NCBI RefSeq assembly: GCF_027604915.1
Contig: NZ_JAJAQC010000048.1
Coordinates: 1 to 60,023 of the forward strand
Reading direction: 5' to 3'
Source of the DNA: Streptomonospora mangrovi
Lineage (GTDB): Bacteria; Actinomycetota; Actinomycetes; Streptosporangiales; Streptosporangiaceae
Length of the DNA: 60,023 bases
The first letter of the stretch is position 1, and the number at the start of each line of letters is the position of its first letter. This document shows, piece after piece, positions 51,664-60,023 of the stretch. The position numbers were made by a program, and so were the translations under genes. Below the pieces are notes generated by a model. It was not told the origin of the DNA. It worked only from the letters and a program-made list of their open reading frames with translations, and did no database searches.

Positions 51664-51824
51664 TGAGCGCGCTGTGGGGCGTCCTGCTCGTGGCCCTGGG
51701 CGGGCTGCTCGCGGGCGGCACCGCCGCGCTGTGGCGCGTCAACAAGGTGCTCGCCGCCGCCCTGGGGGCGTGCGCGCTGCTGGCGGTCGTCGCCGGCGCG
51801 CTGCGCCTGGGCTACTTCGGCTGA
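51663..51824 (+). CDS. Small membrane protein within the his operon, function unknown
   Basis: 53 aa with two hydrophobic segments ([22 protein letters not shown] and [25 protein letters not shown]). The GTG overlaps the hisB TAG by one base, so translation is probably coupled. A gene of this kind between hisB and hisH also occurs in Streptomyces, so it is likely real. No function known. A gap of 100 bases to hisH follows. Confidence 0.6.
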   Translation: MSALWGVLLVALGGLLAGGTAALWRVNKVLAAALGACALLAVVAGALRLGYFG

Positions 51825-51924
51825 GGGCGCCGGCCGCCCCGCAGGGCGTCCCGGCGGCCGCCCCACCGACCCCCTCACCGTCCGACCCGCGTCCCACCGT
51901 CCCAGCGAAAGGCGGGATCCGCAC

Positions 51925-52572
51925 ATGCCGCAACGCACGCCACCGCGCGTGGTCATCCTCGACTACGGCTCGGGCAACCTCCGCTCGGCCCAGCGCGCCG
52001 TCGAGCGCACCGGCGCCGAGGTCGCCGTCTCCGCCGACCCCCATGCCGCGCTGGAGGCCGACGGCCTGATCGTGCCGGGCGTCGGTGCCTTCGCGGCCTG
52101 CGCCGAGGGCCTGCGCGCCGCCGGCGGAGACCGGGTCATCGGCAAGCGGCTGGCCGGCGGCCGCCCGGTGCTGGGCATCTGCGTGGGCATGCAGGTGCTG
52201 TTCGAGCGCGGCGTCGAGCACGGGGTCACCAGTGAGGGCTGCGGCGAGTGGCCCGGCACCGTGGAGCGGCTGCGCGCCGACATCGTGCCGCACATGGGCT
52301 GGAACACCGTCGAGGCGCCCGAGGGCAGCCGGCTGTTCGCCGGGCTCCCCGCCGACGCCCGGTTCTACTTCGTGCACTCCTACGGCGTGCTCGACTGGAC
52401 GCTGACCCCGGCCGCCAAGCACATCGCGCCGCCGCTGGTCACCTGGAGCACCCACGGCGAGCCGTTCGTCGCCGCCGTGGAGAACGGCCCGCTCAGCGCC
52501 GTCCAGTTCCACCCCGAGAAGTCCGGCGACGCCGGCGCCCGCCTGCTGGCCAACTGGGTGGGCGGGCTGTAG
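51925..52572 (+). CDS. hisH: Imidazole glycerol phosphate synthase glutaminase subunit
   Basis: Class I glutamine amidotransferase that feeds ammonia to HisF. 215 aa. The triad is present: the nucleophile Cys in [11 protein letters not shown], and the His and Glu in [22 protein letters not shown] is the N-terminal HisH motif. Gap of 108 bases to hisA. Confidence 0.96.
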   Translation: MPQRTPPRVVILDYGSGNLRSAQRAVERTGAEVAVSADPHAALEADGLIVPGVGAFAACAEGLRAAGGDRVIGKRLAGGRPVLGICVGMQVLFERGVEHGVTSEGCGEWPGTVERLRADIVPHMGWNTVEAPEGSRLFAGLPADARFYFVHSYGVLDWTLTPAAKHIAPPLVTWSTHGEPFVAAVENGPLSAVQFHPEKSGDAGARLLANWVGGL

Positions 52573-52680
52573 CGGCGCCCGCCGCGCCGAGGCGAGCCGG
52601 GACGCGCGTCTCGGCGCGGCGGAACCGCACCGCACGCACACCTCACCGCAAACCGATCCGCATCCGACCAGAAGGCTGCC

Positions 52681-53408
52681 ATGTCCTCCACCCTTGAACT
52701 CCTGCCGGCCGTCGACGTCGCCGACGGCCAGGCCGTCCAGCTCGTCCAGGGCAAGGCCGGCTCCGGCGGCCGCTACGGCGACCCCCTCCAGGCGGCCCTG
52801 GGCTGGCAGCGCGCCGGAGCCGAGTGGATCCACCTGGTCGACCTCGACGCCGCCTTCGGGCGCGGCCACAACCGCGACCTGCTCGCCGAGATCATCGGCC
52901 GGCTGGACGTCCGGGTGGAGCTGTCGGGCGGCATCCGCGACGACGAGTCCCTGGCGGCGGCCCTGGCCACCGGCTGCACCCGGGTCAACATCGGCACCGC
53001 CGCCCTGGAGAACCCAAAGTGGTGCTCCCGCATCATCGCCGAGCACGGCGAGCGGATCGCCATCGGCCTTGACGTGCGCGGCCAGACACTGGCCGCGCGC
53101 GGCTGGACCCGCGACGGCGGCGACCTGATGACCACGCTGGAGCGGCTGGAGGCCGACGGCTGCCCCCGCTACGTCGTCACCGACGTCACCAAGGACGGCA
53201 CCCTCCAGGGCCCCAACCTGGAGCTGCTGCGCACCGTGGCCCGCTACACCGACAAGCCCGTGGTGGCCAGCGGGGGGATCTCCTCCCTGGACGACCTCAA
53301 GGCCATCGCCGAGCTGACCGGCGAGGGCGTGGAGGGCGCCATCATGGGCACCGCGCTCTACGAGGGCGCCTTCACCCTGGAGGACGCCCTGAAGGCGGTG
53401 CGCGCGGC

Positions 53409-53412
<4 letters not shown>
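52681..53412 (+). CDS. priA: PriA-type ProFAR isomerase (HisA, probably with TrpF activity)
   Basis: TIM-barrel isomerase of the histidine pathway. In actinobacteria the HisA orthologue PriA also performs the TrpF step of tryptophan synthesis. 243 aa. [19 protein letters not shown], the catalytic Asp of the first strand, [10 protein letters not shown] and the second catalytic Asp in [15 protein letters not shown] match PriA. No trpF gene is seen in the window, which is consistent but not proof of dual function. Its stop overlaps hisF (ATGA). Confidence 0.93.
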
Positions 53413-54176
<764 letters not shown>

Positions 54177-54208
54177 CACCGGGCCTCGCGGTCGGCGGCG
54201 ACCGGGGC

Positions 54209-54260
54209 GGGGGGGGCGGCGGGGGGGGGGCCCGGGGCGCCCCCCCCCCCCCCCCCCCCC
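54209..54260. repeat. Homopolymer island: G8, G10, C21
   Basis: G8 (54209-54216) and G10 (54221-54230) are followed after CCCGGGG by C21 (54240-54260). It lies immediately after hisF in the 302-base gap before the ABC exporter. Its architecture resembles the island at 40963-41052. It may act as a terminator-like hairpin or be a variable tract or an assembly problem. Confidence 0.85.
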
Positions 54261-54370
54261 GCCGCCCCCTCCACCGCCCCGCCCTCTACCACTCCCACCC
54301 GCGCGCGCCAACCCCCTATTCCTCACCTCACCAGGGGCGGAATAGGGCGCACCCGCCCACCGCTGAACTA

Positions 54371-54385
54371 ATCGGCTACGCCGAT
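54371..54385. promoter_or_regulatory. Palindrome ATCGGC-TAC-GCCGAT upstream of the ABC exporter
   Basis: Perfect six-base arms separated by three bases, about 95 bases before the exporter ATG and upstream of TAGGTT (54401-54406), a possible -10. The rest of the gap shows no gene. A repressor operator for the exporter is plausible. Confidence 0.4.
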
Positions 54386-54478
54386 CCGGTGGGCCGGAGT
54401 AGGTTGGTGAGCGGGCGTCCTGTCATGGGACGCCCTCGTCATGGCCGCGACACGCCGCGTACGAGTGCAGGGGGACGC

Positions 54479-56503
54479 ATGCCCGGAGACCAGAGCACGA
54501 CCAGCCGGGAGGAGGGGCGGTCGGCGGTCTTCCGACGCGGCATGTACGTGCTGTGGGTGGCCATGCGCACCGAACCCGTGGTGTTCGCCGTCGCCGTGCT
54601 CGGCGCCGGGCTGCACGCCGCCGTGAGCGTGGGCTCGGCTTCGGTCATGGGGGGCATCACCGACCGCGTCATCCTGCCCGCTTTCGCCGAGGACCGCACC
54701 ACCACCGCCGCCCTGGCGCTGGCCGCCGCCGCGCTGCTGGGCGTGGGCGTGGCCAAGGCGCTGGGCCTGGCCGCCCGCAGGCTCTACGCCGGGCTGATGC
54801 AGTTCCGCATGCAGGCGCGCTACCGCCGCGCGGTGTCGCGCACCTACCTGCGGCTGCCGCTGTCCTGGCACCACCGCCACGCCACCGGGCAACTGCTCTC
54901 CAACGCCAACGCCGACGTCGAGGCCACCTGGCAGCCCCTCGCGCCGCTGCCCATGGTGATCGGCAGCCTGTTCATGCTGGTCACCGCCGCCGTCGCGATG
55001 GTCGTGACCGACCCCGTGCTCGCCCTGGTCGCCTTCGTCGTCTTCCCGGTGCTGGCCGTGGCCAACGTCGTCTTCCAGCGCCGCGTGGCGCCGGTGGCCA
55101 CCCGCGCCCAGGCGCTGCGCGCCCAGGTCAGCGAGGTCGCCCACGAGTCCTTCGACGGCGCGCTGGTGGTCAAGAGCCTGGGCCGCGAGGACCACGAGAC
55201 CGAGCGGTTCACCGCCGCCGCGCACCGGCTGCGCGACGCCCAGATCCAGGTGGGCCGCATGCGCGCGGTGTTCGACCCGGTCATGGAGCACCTGCCCAAC
55301 TTCGGCATCCTGGCGGTCCTGCTCATCGGCATGTGGCGGCTGTCCACCGGGGCCATCGGCCCCGGCGACCTCGTGCAGACCGCCTACCTGTTCACCCTCC
55401 TGGCCCTGCCCATCCGCTCCCTGGGCTGGATCCTGGGCGACCTCCCGCGCTCGGTGGTGGGCTGGAACCGCGTCCAGGCGGTGCTCACCGCCCAGGGCGA
55501 GATGCCCTTCGGCGACCGCCGGGTGGCCCCGGGCACCGGCGGGGTGTCGCTGGCCGCGCGCGGGGTGGGCTTCTCCTACGAGGACTCCTACGACACCGGC
55601 GCGCGCGACCTCGCCGACGCCGACACCGCGCCGGGGCGGCGCAGCACCGTCCTGCGCGGCGTCGACTTCGAGATCGCCCCCGGCCGCACCGTCGCCCTGG
55701 TCGGCCCCACCGGGTCGGGCAAGTCCACCCTGACCACGCTGCTGATGCGCCTGGTCGACCCCGACGCCGGCACCGTCGAACTCGACGGGGTGGACGTCCG
55801 CGACCTCGCCCGGGGCGAGATCGCCGCCACCGCCGCCCTCGTGCCGCAGGCGACGTTCATCTTCGAGGACACCGTGCGCGGCAACGTCACCTTGGGCGCC
55901 GACATCGACGACGCCGAGGTGTGGGCGGCGCTGCGCCTGGCCCGCGCCGACTCCTTCGTCGCCGCCCTGCCCGAGGGCCTGGACACCCGCCTGGGCGAGC
56001 GCGGCACCACGCTCTCGGGCGGCCAGCGCCAGCGCCTGGCCCTGGCCCGCGCCGTGGTGCGCCGGCCCCGGCTGCTCATCCTGGACGACGCCACCTCCGC
56101 GGTGGACCCCCAGGTCGAGGCGCAGATCCTGGCCGGGCTGCGCGACGCCGACCTCGCCGCCACCGTGGTCGTGGTGGCCTACCGCCGCGCCACCATCGAA
56201 CTCGCCGACGAGGTCGTCTACCTCGAACAGGGCACCGTGCGCGCCCGGGGCACCCACGCCGAGCTGCTGGAGCGCTCGCCCGGCTACCGCCGGCTGGTCA
56301 CCGCCTACGAGCGGGCCGCCGCCGAGCGCGCCGCCGAACGCGCGGCCGGCGCCGAGGACATCGCCGACCCGGCCGACACCGACGACCCCGCGCCGCGCCC
56401 GCTGCGCGCGGGCCGCCTGCCCGGCGAGCCCGGCGCGCGGCCCGGCGCCCGGCACGAGGGCGGAGCCGAGGACACCGAGGAGACCCAGGAGACCGTGCGA
56501 TGA
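54479..56503 (+). CDS. ABC exporter half-transporter with degenerate nucleotide site
   Basis: 674 aa: six membrane helices (about residues 20-330) then an ATPase domain. Walker A is GPTGSGKST, the signature [12 protein letters not shown] is canonical. The Walker B is [12 protein letters not shown], with Asp where the catalytic Glu belongs, and the H-loop His is replaced (VVVAYRRAT instead of IAHRLST). These changes mark the degenerate partner of a heterodimeric exporter. An acidic low-complexity tail ends it. Coupled by ATGA to the next gene. The GGGGGA before the ATG is close (three bases). Substrate unknown. Confidence 0.92.
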   Translation: MPGDQSTTSREEGRSAVFRRGMYVLWVAMRTEPVVFAVAVLGAGLHAAVSVGSASVMGGITDRVILPAFAEDRTTTAALALAAAALLGVGVAKALGLAARRLYAGLMQFRMQARYRRAVSRTYLRLPLSWHHRHATGQLLSNANADVEATWQPLAPLPMVIGSLFMLVTAAVAMVVTDPVLALVAFVVFPVLAVANVVFQRRVAPVATRAQALRAQVSEVAHESFDGALVVKSLGREDHETERFTAAAHRLRDAQIQVGRMRAVFDPVMEHLPNFGILAVLLIGMWRLSTGAIGPGDLVQTAYLFTLLALPIRSLGWILGDLPRSVVGWNRVQAVLTAQGEMPFGDRRVAPGTGGVSLAARGVGFSYEDSYDTGARDLADADTAPGRRSTVLRGVDFEIAPGRTVALVGPTGSGKSTLTTLLMRLVDPDAGTVELDGVDVRDLARGEIAATAALVPQATFIFEDTVRGNVTLGADIDDAEVWAALRLARADSFVAALPEGLDTRLGERGTTLSGGQRQRLALARAVVRRPRLLILDDATSAVDPQVEAQILAGLRDADLAATVVVVAYRRATIELADEVVYLEQGTVRARGTHAELLERSPGYRRLVTAYERAAAERAAERAAGAEDIADPADTDDPAPRPLRAGRLPGEPGARPGARHEGGAEDTEETQETVR

Positions 56504-58365
56504 GCGCCCCCGCCTCCGACCGCACCCGGCCCGCGCGCGGCGCCGCCGACCCCGCCGACCCCGCGGACCCCGCCGGCACCGCCCTGGGCGGGCCGGGGCT
56601 GCGGCGCGCCAACGGCGGCGCCCTCGACACCGTCCGCCGCGGGCTGCGGCTGACCCCGGAGTTCGCCGAGGGACTGTGGCTGACCCTGCTGCTGGCCGTC
56701 GTGGCGACCCTGGGCAAGGTCGTGGTGCCCATCGCCATCCAGCAGATCATCGACCGCGGCGTGGGCGCCGAGGGCGGCGGCCCCGACCTGCGGTTCGCCA
56801 CCGCCACGGTGGCGGTGTGCGCGCTGCTGCTGGCCGCCACCATGGCCGCCGCCTACGTGATGAACGTCCGGCTCTACCGCGCCACCGAGTCGGCGCTGGC
56901 CACGCTGCGCCGCAAGGCGTTCCGGCACGTCCACGACCTGTCGGTGCTCACCCAGAACAGCGAGCGCAAGGGCGCCCTGGTGGCGCGGGTCACCGCCGAC
57001 GTCGACCAGATCAGCACGTTCATGCAGTGGGGCGGCCTCCAGCTCATCGTCAGCGTGGGCCAGCTCATCGTGGCCACCGTGCTCATGGCCGTCTACTCCT
57101 GGGAGCTGACCCTGGTGGTGTGGGTCTGCTTCCTGCCGCTGCTCTACGGCGCCCGCTGGCTCCAGCGGCTGCTCTCCCGCGCCTACCTCACGGTCCGCGA
57201 GCGCACCGGCGACATGCTCGGCGCCATCGGCGAGACCGTCATGGGCGCGGCCGTCATCCGCGCCCACGCCACCGAGGAGCGCACCGCCCGCCGCATCGAC
57301 ACCACCGTGCTGGCCACCCGCGCCGCCCAGGTCAAAGCCCAGCGGCTGTCCATGGCGGTCTCGCCCTTCGCCGAGCTGATCGCCGCCGTGGGCAACGCCG
57401 CCGTGGTCGTGGTGGGCGTGCTGCTGGGCATCGGCGGCGGGATCACCGCCGGCGAACTGGTGGCCTTCCTGTTCCTGATGACCCTGTTCATCGCGCCGAT
57501 GATGATGGCCACCGAGATCTTCAACGAGGCGCAGAACGCCATCGCCGGGTGGCGGCGGGTGCTGGGCGTGCTCGACACCGTGCCCGACATCGCCGACCCC
57601 GGCGAGGCCGGCCGCACCCTGCCGCGCGGCCCGGTCGCCGTCCGCTTCGAGGGGGTGTCCTACGCCTACCCCGGCGGCCCCACGGTCCTGGACCGGGTCG
57701 ATGAGGAGATCGCGCCCGGCACCCGCGTGGCGGTCGTCGGCGAGACCGGCTCGGGCAAGACCACGTTCGTGAAGCTGCTCACGCGGCTGATGGACCCGGT
57801 CGAGGGCCGGGTGCTCATCGACGGAGTGGACCTGCGCGAGGTCGCGTTCTCCTCGCTGCGCGGGCGGGTCGTCATGGTGCCCCAGGAGGGGTTCCTCTTC
57901 GACTCCTCGCTGGGCGCCAACATCCGCTTCGCCCGCCCCGAGGCCACCGACGCCGAACTGGAGGCCGCCGTCGCCGAGCTGGGCCTGGCCGACTGGCTCG
58001 CGGGCCTGGCCCACGGCCTGGACACCCCGGTGGGCCAGCGCGGGGAGTCGCTGTCGGCGGGGGAGCGCCAGTTGGTCGCGCTGGTGCGGGCCTACGTCGC
58101 CGACCCCGACCTGCTGGTGCTGGACGAGGCAACCTCGGCCGTGGACCCCGACACCGAGGTCCGCATCCAGCGCGCCCTGGACCGGCTCACCCGGGGCCGC
58201 ACCTCGGTGGCCATCGCCCACCGGCTGTCCACCGCCGAGGCCGCCGACGAGGTGCTGGTCTTCGACGAGGGCCGGGTGGTGCAGCGCGGCACGCACGAGG
58301 AACTGGCGGCCGTCCCCGGCGTCTACGCCGACCTCTACGCGTCGTGGGTGCGCAGCTCGGCCTGA
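56500..58365 (+). CDS. ABC exporter half-transporter with catalytic nucleotide site
   Basis: 621 aa partner of the preceding gene. Six membrane helices and an ATPase domain with Walker [10 protein letters not shown], Walker [13 protein letters not shown] with the catalytic Glu, and H-loop IAHRLST. Its signature is LSAGERQLV, deviating from LSGGQ. In the heterodimer the deviant signature would face the degenerate site of the partner and the canonical partner signature would complete this active site, as in TM287/288-type exporters. The ATG overlaps the upstream stop by four bases. Confidence 0.94.
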   Translation: MSAPASDRTRPARGAADPADPADPAGTALGGPGLRRANGGALDTVRRGLRLTPEFAEGLWLTLLLAVVATLGKVVVPIAIQQIIDRGVGAEGGGPDLRFATATVAVCALLLAATMAAAYVMNVRLYRATESALATLRRKAFRHVHDLSVLTQNSERKGALVARVTADVDQISTFMQWGGLQLIVSVGQLIVATVLMAVYSWELTLVVWVCFLPLLYGARWLQRLLSRAYLTVRERTGDMLGAIGETVMGAAVIRAHATEERTARRIDTTVLATRAAQVKAQRLSMAVSPFAELIAAVGNAAVVVVGVLLGIGGGITAGELVAFLFLMTLFIAPMMMATEIFNEAQNAIAGWRRVLGVLDTVPDIADPGEAGRTLPRGPVAVRFEGVSYAYPGGPTVLDRVDEEIAPGTRVAVVGETGSGKTTFVKLLTRLMDPVEGRVLIDGVDLREVAFSSLRGRVVMVPQEGFLFDSSLGANIRFARPEATDAELEAAVAELGLADWLAGLAHGLDTPVGQRGESLSAGERQLVALVRAYVADPDLLVLDEATSAVDPDTEVRIQRALDRLTRGRTSVAIAHRLSTAEAADEVLVFDEGRVVQRGTHEELAAVPGVYADLYASWVRSSA

Positions 58366-58384
58366 GGCCGCGCCGGGCGGGGGC

Positions 58385-59371
58385 TCAGCGCCCCCGCTCG
58401 GCCCACCAGTGCGCGGCGAGCCGCTCGGCCACCACCGGCTCGGTGAGCAGCGCCACATCGGGGACGGTGTCGCCGGGGTAGCGCACGGTCGCCGCCGCGC
58501 CGGGCACCTCGCCGCCCACCGCCACCAGCGTGCCGCGAAGCTGGCCCAGGTGCTCGGCCGTCCGCTCGTCGTAGTGGGAGCCCGCGAACAGCAGCGCCCG
58601 GTAGTCGCTGACCGCCGCCAGGTAGCGGTCGGTGTGGGACCACTCGCCGGTCTCGGCGGCGTACGCCTTCACGACCGGGCCCTTGCGCAGCGCCAGCGCG
58701 CCGTGCCCGGCCGAGGACAGCCGCTCGGCGGGGGCCACCAGGTGCACACCGTCGGGCGAGGACAGCGCGGCCGCGACCTCGGGCACCCAGGAGCCGGCGC
58801 GCTCCAGCAGCCCGGCCGTGGCGTTGGCCGCGCGGCGCAGGGTCTGGGCCACGTCGGCGCCGGGCGACACCGCCGGCGCGCCCAGCCGGTAGCCCAGCAG
58901 GAGCAGCAGCGCCAGCGCGTTCTGCACGGCGGCGCAGGCCAGCCCGCTGCGGTCGGGGCCCGCCAGCAGCGGCACCAGGATGTCGGCGTAGCGCGCCACC
59001 GGGGAGTCGGGGTCGTCGCCCAGCACGATGATCGCCGAGCGCTCGGCGTAGGTGTCCAGCAGCGAGCACAGCTCGCGCACCCCGCCGCCCGCGGCCACCG
59101 CCACCACCAGGGTGTCGGGACCCGGGGGCAGCGACCGCTGCGCCGAGGCGAACTCCGCGCTGGCGCCAAGCCCGCTCAGCCGCATCCGGGCCGCCGCGGT
59201 CTCGCACACGTGGCGGGCCGAGCCCATGCCCAGCAGCAGGATGCCCGCCGGCTCGTCCTCCAGCAGCGTGGGCAGCGCGCCGTAGGGGTCGTGGCGGGCC
59301 AGCCGGTCGGCCAGGCCCATCAGGGCGTCGGGCTTGCCCGCCAGGTCGGCGGTCAGCAGTGCGGCGGTCAC
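58385..59371 (-). CDS. SIS-domain (phosphosugar isomerase-like) protein
   Basis: 328 aa with two SIS-like halves. Sugar-phosphate-binding features include LLLGMGSARHVCETAAARM and VVAVAAGGGVRELCSLLDTYAE in the first half, and HLVAPAERLSSAGHGALALRKGP in the second. It resembles actinobacterial bifunctional phosphoglucose/phosphomannose-isomerase-like proteins, but the substrate is not clear. The GTG at 59371 has AGGAG upstream. It is convergent with the ABC exporter, with a stop-to-stop gap of 19 bases, and divergent from hisI. Confidence 0.8.
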   Translation of the reverse strand: MTAALLTADLAGKPDALMGLADRLARHDPYGALPTLLEDEPAGILLLGMGSARHVCETAAARMRLSGLGASAEFASAQRSLPPGPDTLVVAVAAGGGVRELCSLLDTYAERSAIIVLGDDPDSPVARYADILVPLLAGPDRSGLACAAVQNALALLLLLGYRLGAPAVSPGADVAQTLRRAANATAGLLERAGSWVPEVAAALSSPDGVHLVAPAERLSSAGHGALALRKGPVVKAYAAETGEWSHTDRYLAAVSDYRALLFAGSHYDERTAEHLGQLRGTLVAVGGEVPGAAATVRYPGDTVPDVALLTEPVVAERLAAHWWAERGR

Positions 59372-59427
59372 GGGTCTCCTGCGGGGTCGGCCAAGCGGCG
59401 GGGAGCGGCGCCCGGGGGGCGCTGGGA

Positions 59428-59433
59428 ACTCTA
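59428..59433 (-). promoter_or_regulatory. Predicted -10 (TAGAGT) for the SIS-domain gene
   Basis: TAGAGT on the minus strand about 57 bases upstream of the GTG at 59371, in the 143-base divergent spacer. Confidence 0.4.
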
Positions 59434-59502
59434 CAAAACAACCGGGCCCGGCGGGTGCGCGCGGTGCGCCCGACCCGGCCGCGACCGGGCACGGAGCCGC
59501 CA

Positions 59503-59508
59503 TAGGGT
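59503..59508 (+). promoter_or_regulatory. Predicted -10 (TAGGGT) for hisI
   Basis: TAGGGT is followed by six bases, GGAGGC, and the ATG at 59515. GGAGG within those bases is too close to the ATG (one base) for a normal ribosome site. Confidence 0.5.
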
Positions 59509-59514
59509 GGAGGC

Positions 59515-60023
59515 ATGAGCACCAGCCCCGCCGGGCGCCGCGCCGACACCGCGGGCGCGCGCCTCGCCCCCGAGATCGCCGCGCGGCTCAAGCGCAACCC
59601 CGACGGCCTGCTGCCCGCCGTCGTCCAGCAGCACGACACCGGCGAGGTGCTGATGCTGGCCTGGATGGACGACGAGGCGCTGCGCCGCACCCTCGACACC
59701 CGCAGCGCCACCTACTGGTCGCGCAGCCGCGGCGAGTACTGGGTCAAGGGCGCCACCTCCGGAAACGTGCAGCGGGTGGTGGGCGTGGCGCTGGACTGCG
59801 ACGGCGACACCCTGCTGGTGCGCGTCGACCAGACCGGCGCCGCCTGCCACACCGGCGACCACACCTGCTTCGACGCCGGCGAGCTGCCGCTGGGCGCGGG
59901 CACGGCGCCCACAGGTGACACGGTTGACACGGCCGACACCGCCGGTACCGTCGACCCGGCCGGCGCTGCCGGCCCGGCGGGCACCGCGCCCGCCCCGGGC
60001 GCGCGCCGCGCGGGGCCGGCGTG
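59515..60023 (+). CDS. hisI: Phosphoribosyl-AMP cyclohydrolase, cut by the right window edge
   Basis: Hydrolyses phosphoribosyl-AMP in histidine synthesis, Zn/Mg-dependent. The core matches His[52 protein letters not shown] and the Cys-rich CHTGDHTCF zinc site. After residue 125 the frame continues as an Ala/Pro/Gly/Thr-rich tail ([17 protein letters not shown]...) with no stop before the window end. A C-terminal extension like this is unusual for HisI. It is separated from the main his operon by the ABC exporter and the SIS gene. Confidence 0.93.
   Translation, partial: MSTSPAGRRADTAGARLAPEIAARLKRNPDGLLPAVVQQHDTGEVLMLAWMDDEALRRTLDTRSATYWSRSRGEYWVKGATSGNVQRVVGVALDCDGDTLLVRVDQTGAACHTGDHTCFDAGELPLGAGTAPTGDTVDTADTAGTVDPAGAAGPAGTAPAPGARRAGPA

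Overview
The window is a very G+C-rich (roughly three quarters by eye) actinobacterial chromosome segment. The layout points to a filamentous or sporulating actinomycete, probably near the Nocardiopsaceae/Streptosporangiales (an inference from protein resemblance, not a search result). Supporting signs are a division and cell-wall cluster without ftsA or ddl that ends in sepF-yggT-divIVA, a type-2 isoleucyl-tRNA synthetase under an Ile T-box, a PriA-type HisA, a BfrB-like ferritin with IdeR-like boxes, and many GTG starts. I see no rRNA, tRNA, CRISPR array, insertion sequence or prophage. LAYOUT: (1) 1-18.3 kb is the division and cell-wall cluster: ftsI (cut by the left edge)-murE-murF-mraY-murD-ftsW-murG-murC-ftsQ-ftsZ, a perfect intrinsic terminator, then pgeF-yggS-sepF-yggT-divIVA. 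These genes make UDP-MurNAc-pentapeptide and lipid II, polymerise and crosslink septal peptidoglycan, and place the Z-ring and the growing poles. (2) 18.4-21.5 kb is a small accessory patch: a membrane protein with a long acidic disordered tail, and a PD-(D/E)XK-like gene with a decayed second copy of its 3' end. (3) 21.5-27.8 kb holds T-box-controlled ileS (minus) and a plus-strand group: a small unknown gene, a DksA/TraR-type zinc-finger gene, lspA and rluD. Four helically phased heptamers lie upstream of the zinc-finger gene. (4) 27.9-31.7 kb is a minus-strand AraC regulator-azlC-azlD-TPP-enzyme group, probably branched-chain amino acid export with an acetolactate-synthase-like enzyme.
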